Origin: Chromera velia
Taxonomy: Eukaryota; Sar; Chromeraceae
Reading direction: 5' to 3'
NCBI GenBank assembly: GCA_018398765.1
Contig: JAHBMJ010000208.1
Span: forward strand, 1 to 28,426
DNA: 28,426 nt
The notes below the pieces were generated by a model. That model ran no database searches, was not told the origin of the DNA, and saw only the letters and a list, made by a program, of their open reading frames with translations. How positions within the stretch are numbered: the first letter of the stretch is position 1; each line of letters starts with the position of its first letter. Made by a program: the position numbers and the translations under genes. Below are positions 27,645 to 28,426 of this stretch, piece after piece.

Positions 27645-28426
27645 TAGGGTTGGTAAATGCCGTCAGTGCCGAATGTCAACATTTATAATACCTCTAGTGC
27701 CGACATCGGCATTTGAAACGGCATTTTGTAGCCAAGGTGGCATTTAGTGTGCAGTATATAGATATCAATGGATCAGACGCGCAAAACGCATGCATAAAAA
27801 GCGTTTATTGTCGTGCGCGTGTACGTTTTTTGTATACATACAGTTAATTGGTACTAAATTTGCATGCATGCATGTGCATGAATTAATTTTCAATGCGGAT
27901 CGATCCGATTCGATCGAGATGTCTCTCCTATACTGCATGTGTGTATCGATCAATATATAATGATTGTTCGAAGAGTTCACCGTGAGCTTTTGATCTCTAG
28001 TGTGATCTATACATTCCAGGCATTCCCCCAGTCTAATAGTCTGGATGAAAACAGACATGTGGACATGATTTTGACTAAATTTAAATCGATTTTAGTCAAT
28101 CACACTGATCGAGTTATTTGATGATAAATAAGTTGTAGTAACAATGTAGTCTACAGTTTAGACTCTTTCAGAATTTAAAAATTTAAGAAAGACTTAGAAA
28201 GTTAAAACTAGAAGTCAAAAAGAAAGTCATAGGTTTGATCATGGTTTGATCTAGTGTGATCTAGTTTGGCAACTTTGGTATACTTTCGTCGAAGATTGAC
28301 ATTGTTGGTCTAGGCAAACTATGAAATGTCGGCACTGTATTGAAACATAAATGTCATTGTCGATCAGTAGCGTTTATAAGTTTAGTATCGATAATTGCAT
28401 TTATTGCCCACGGCATTTACCAACCC
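27645..28426. mobile_element. hAT-like non-autonomous TIR element, cut at the window edge
   Basis: The left end reads TAGGGTTGGTAAATGCCGT. The last 17 bases of the window (28410-28426) are the exact inverted copy of GGGTTGGTAAATGCCGT, so only the final two bases (TA) are missing. The terminus TAGGG fits the hAT pattern, and the left flank GCAATTGG (27637-27644) is the candidate 8-bp target duplication. Near both ends the motif GCCGACAT/ATGTCGGC and GGCATTT recur in both orientations. There is no transposase frame, so it is a MITE or deletion derivative of about 784 bp. Confidence 0.8.

Overview
The window is nuclear DNA from an intron-rich eukaryote. It holds two spliced protein-coding genes, both on the + strand, separated by about 12.5 kb of repeat-rich intergenic DNA. 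I found no operons, plasmid or phage functions, rRNA genes or CRISPR arrays. Dense short introns, acceptors that are nearly all GCAG, TG and TCTC microsatellites, and near-balanced base composition in the genes suggest a myzozoan protist, perhaps a chromerid alga or coccidian relative. That placement is inference from style, not from a marker gene.

Positions 1-7479 carry the 3' part (15 exons, 592 codons plus stop) of the V-type proton ATPase V0 subunit a. Its first visible 3' splice site is formed by the last, truncated unit of a perfect 60-bp minisatellite that fills the preceding intron and runs off the left edge.

Positions 7480-20001 are intergenic. They contain microsatellites, a 439-bp hAT-like MITE (9325-9763), a tRNA-related SINE-like element with a GACCG array (10439-10820), a decayed reading frame with four in-frame UAA/UAG stops (12134-13084), a degenerate minisatellite of about 60 bp (13740-15095), and a 591-bp TIR element with an exact 8-bp target duplication (17631-18221). 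Both halves of the gap otherwise show no recognisable gene.

Positions 20002-27064 carry a complete CWF19L1/CwfJ-family gene (8 exons, 855 aa), a spliceosome and lariat-metabolism factor. It carries an inserted RRM and a Pro/Gly-rich block inside its C-terminal domain. Its third intron contains a perfect-looking duplication and N gaps that are probably an assembly artefact. The window ends exactly inside the right terminal repeat of a third TIR element (27645-28426).

The two genes are functionally unrelated (proton pumping and splicing). What unites them is splice-site style: 12 of 21 inferred 5' splice sites have C at +3, and 9 are GTCAG, an unusual donor class that may be the most interesting signal here. 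I did not find a convincing new multigene system.
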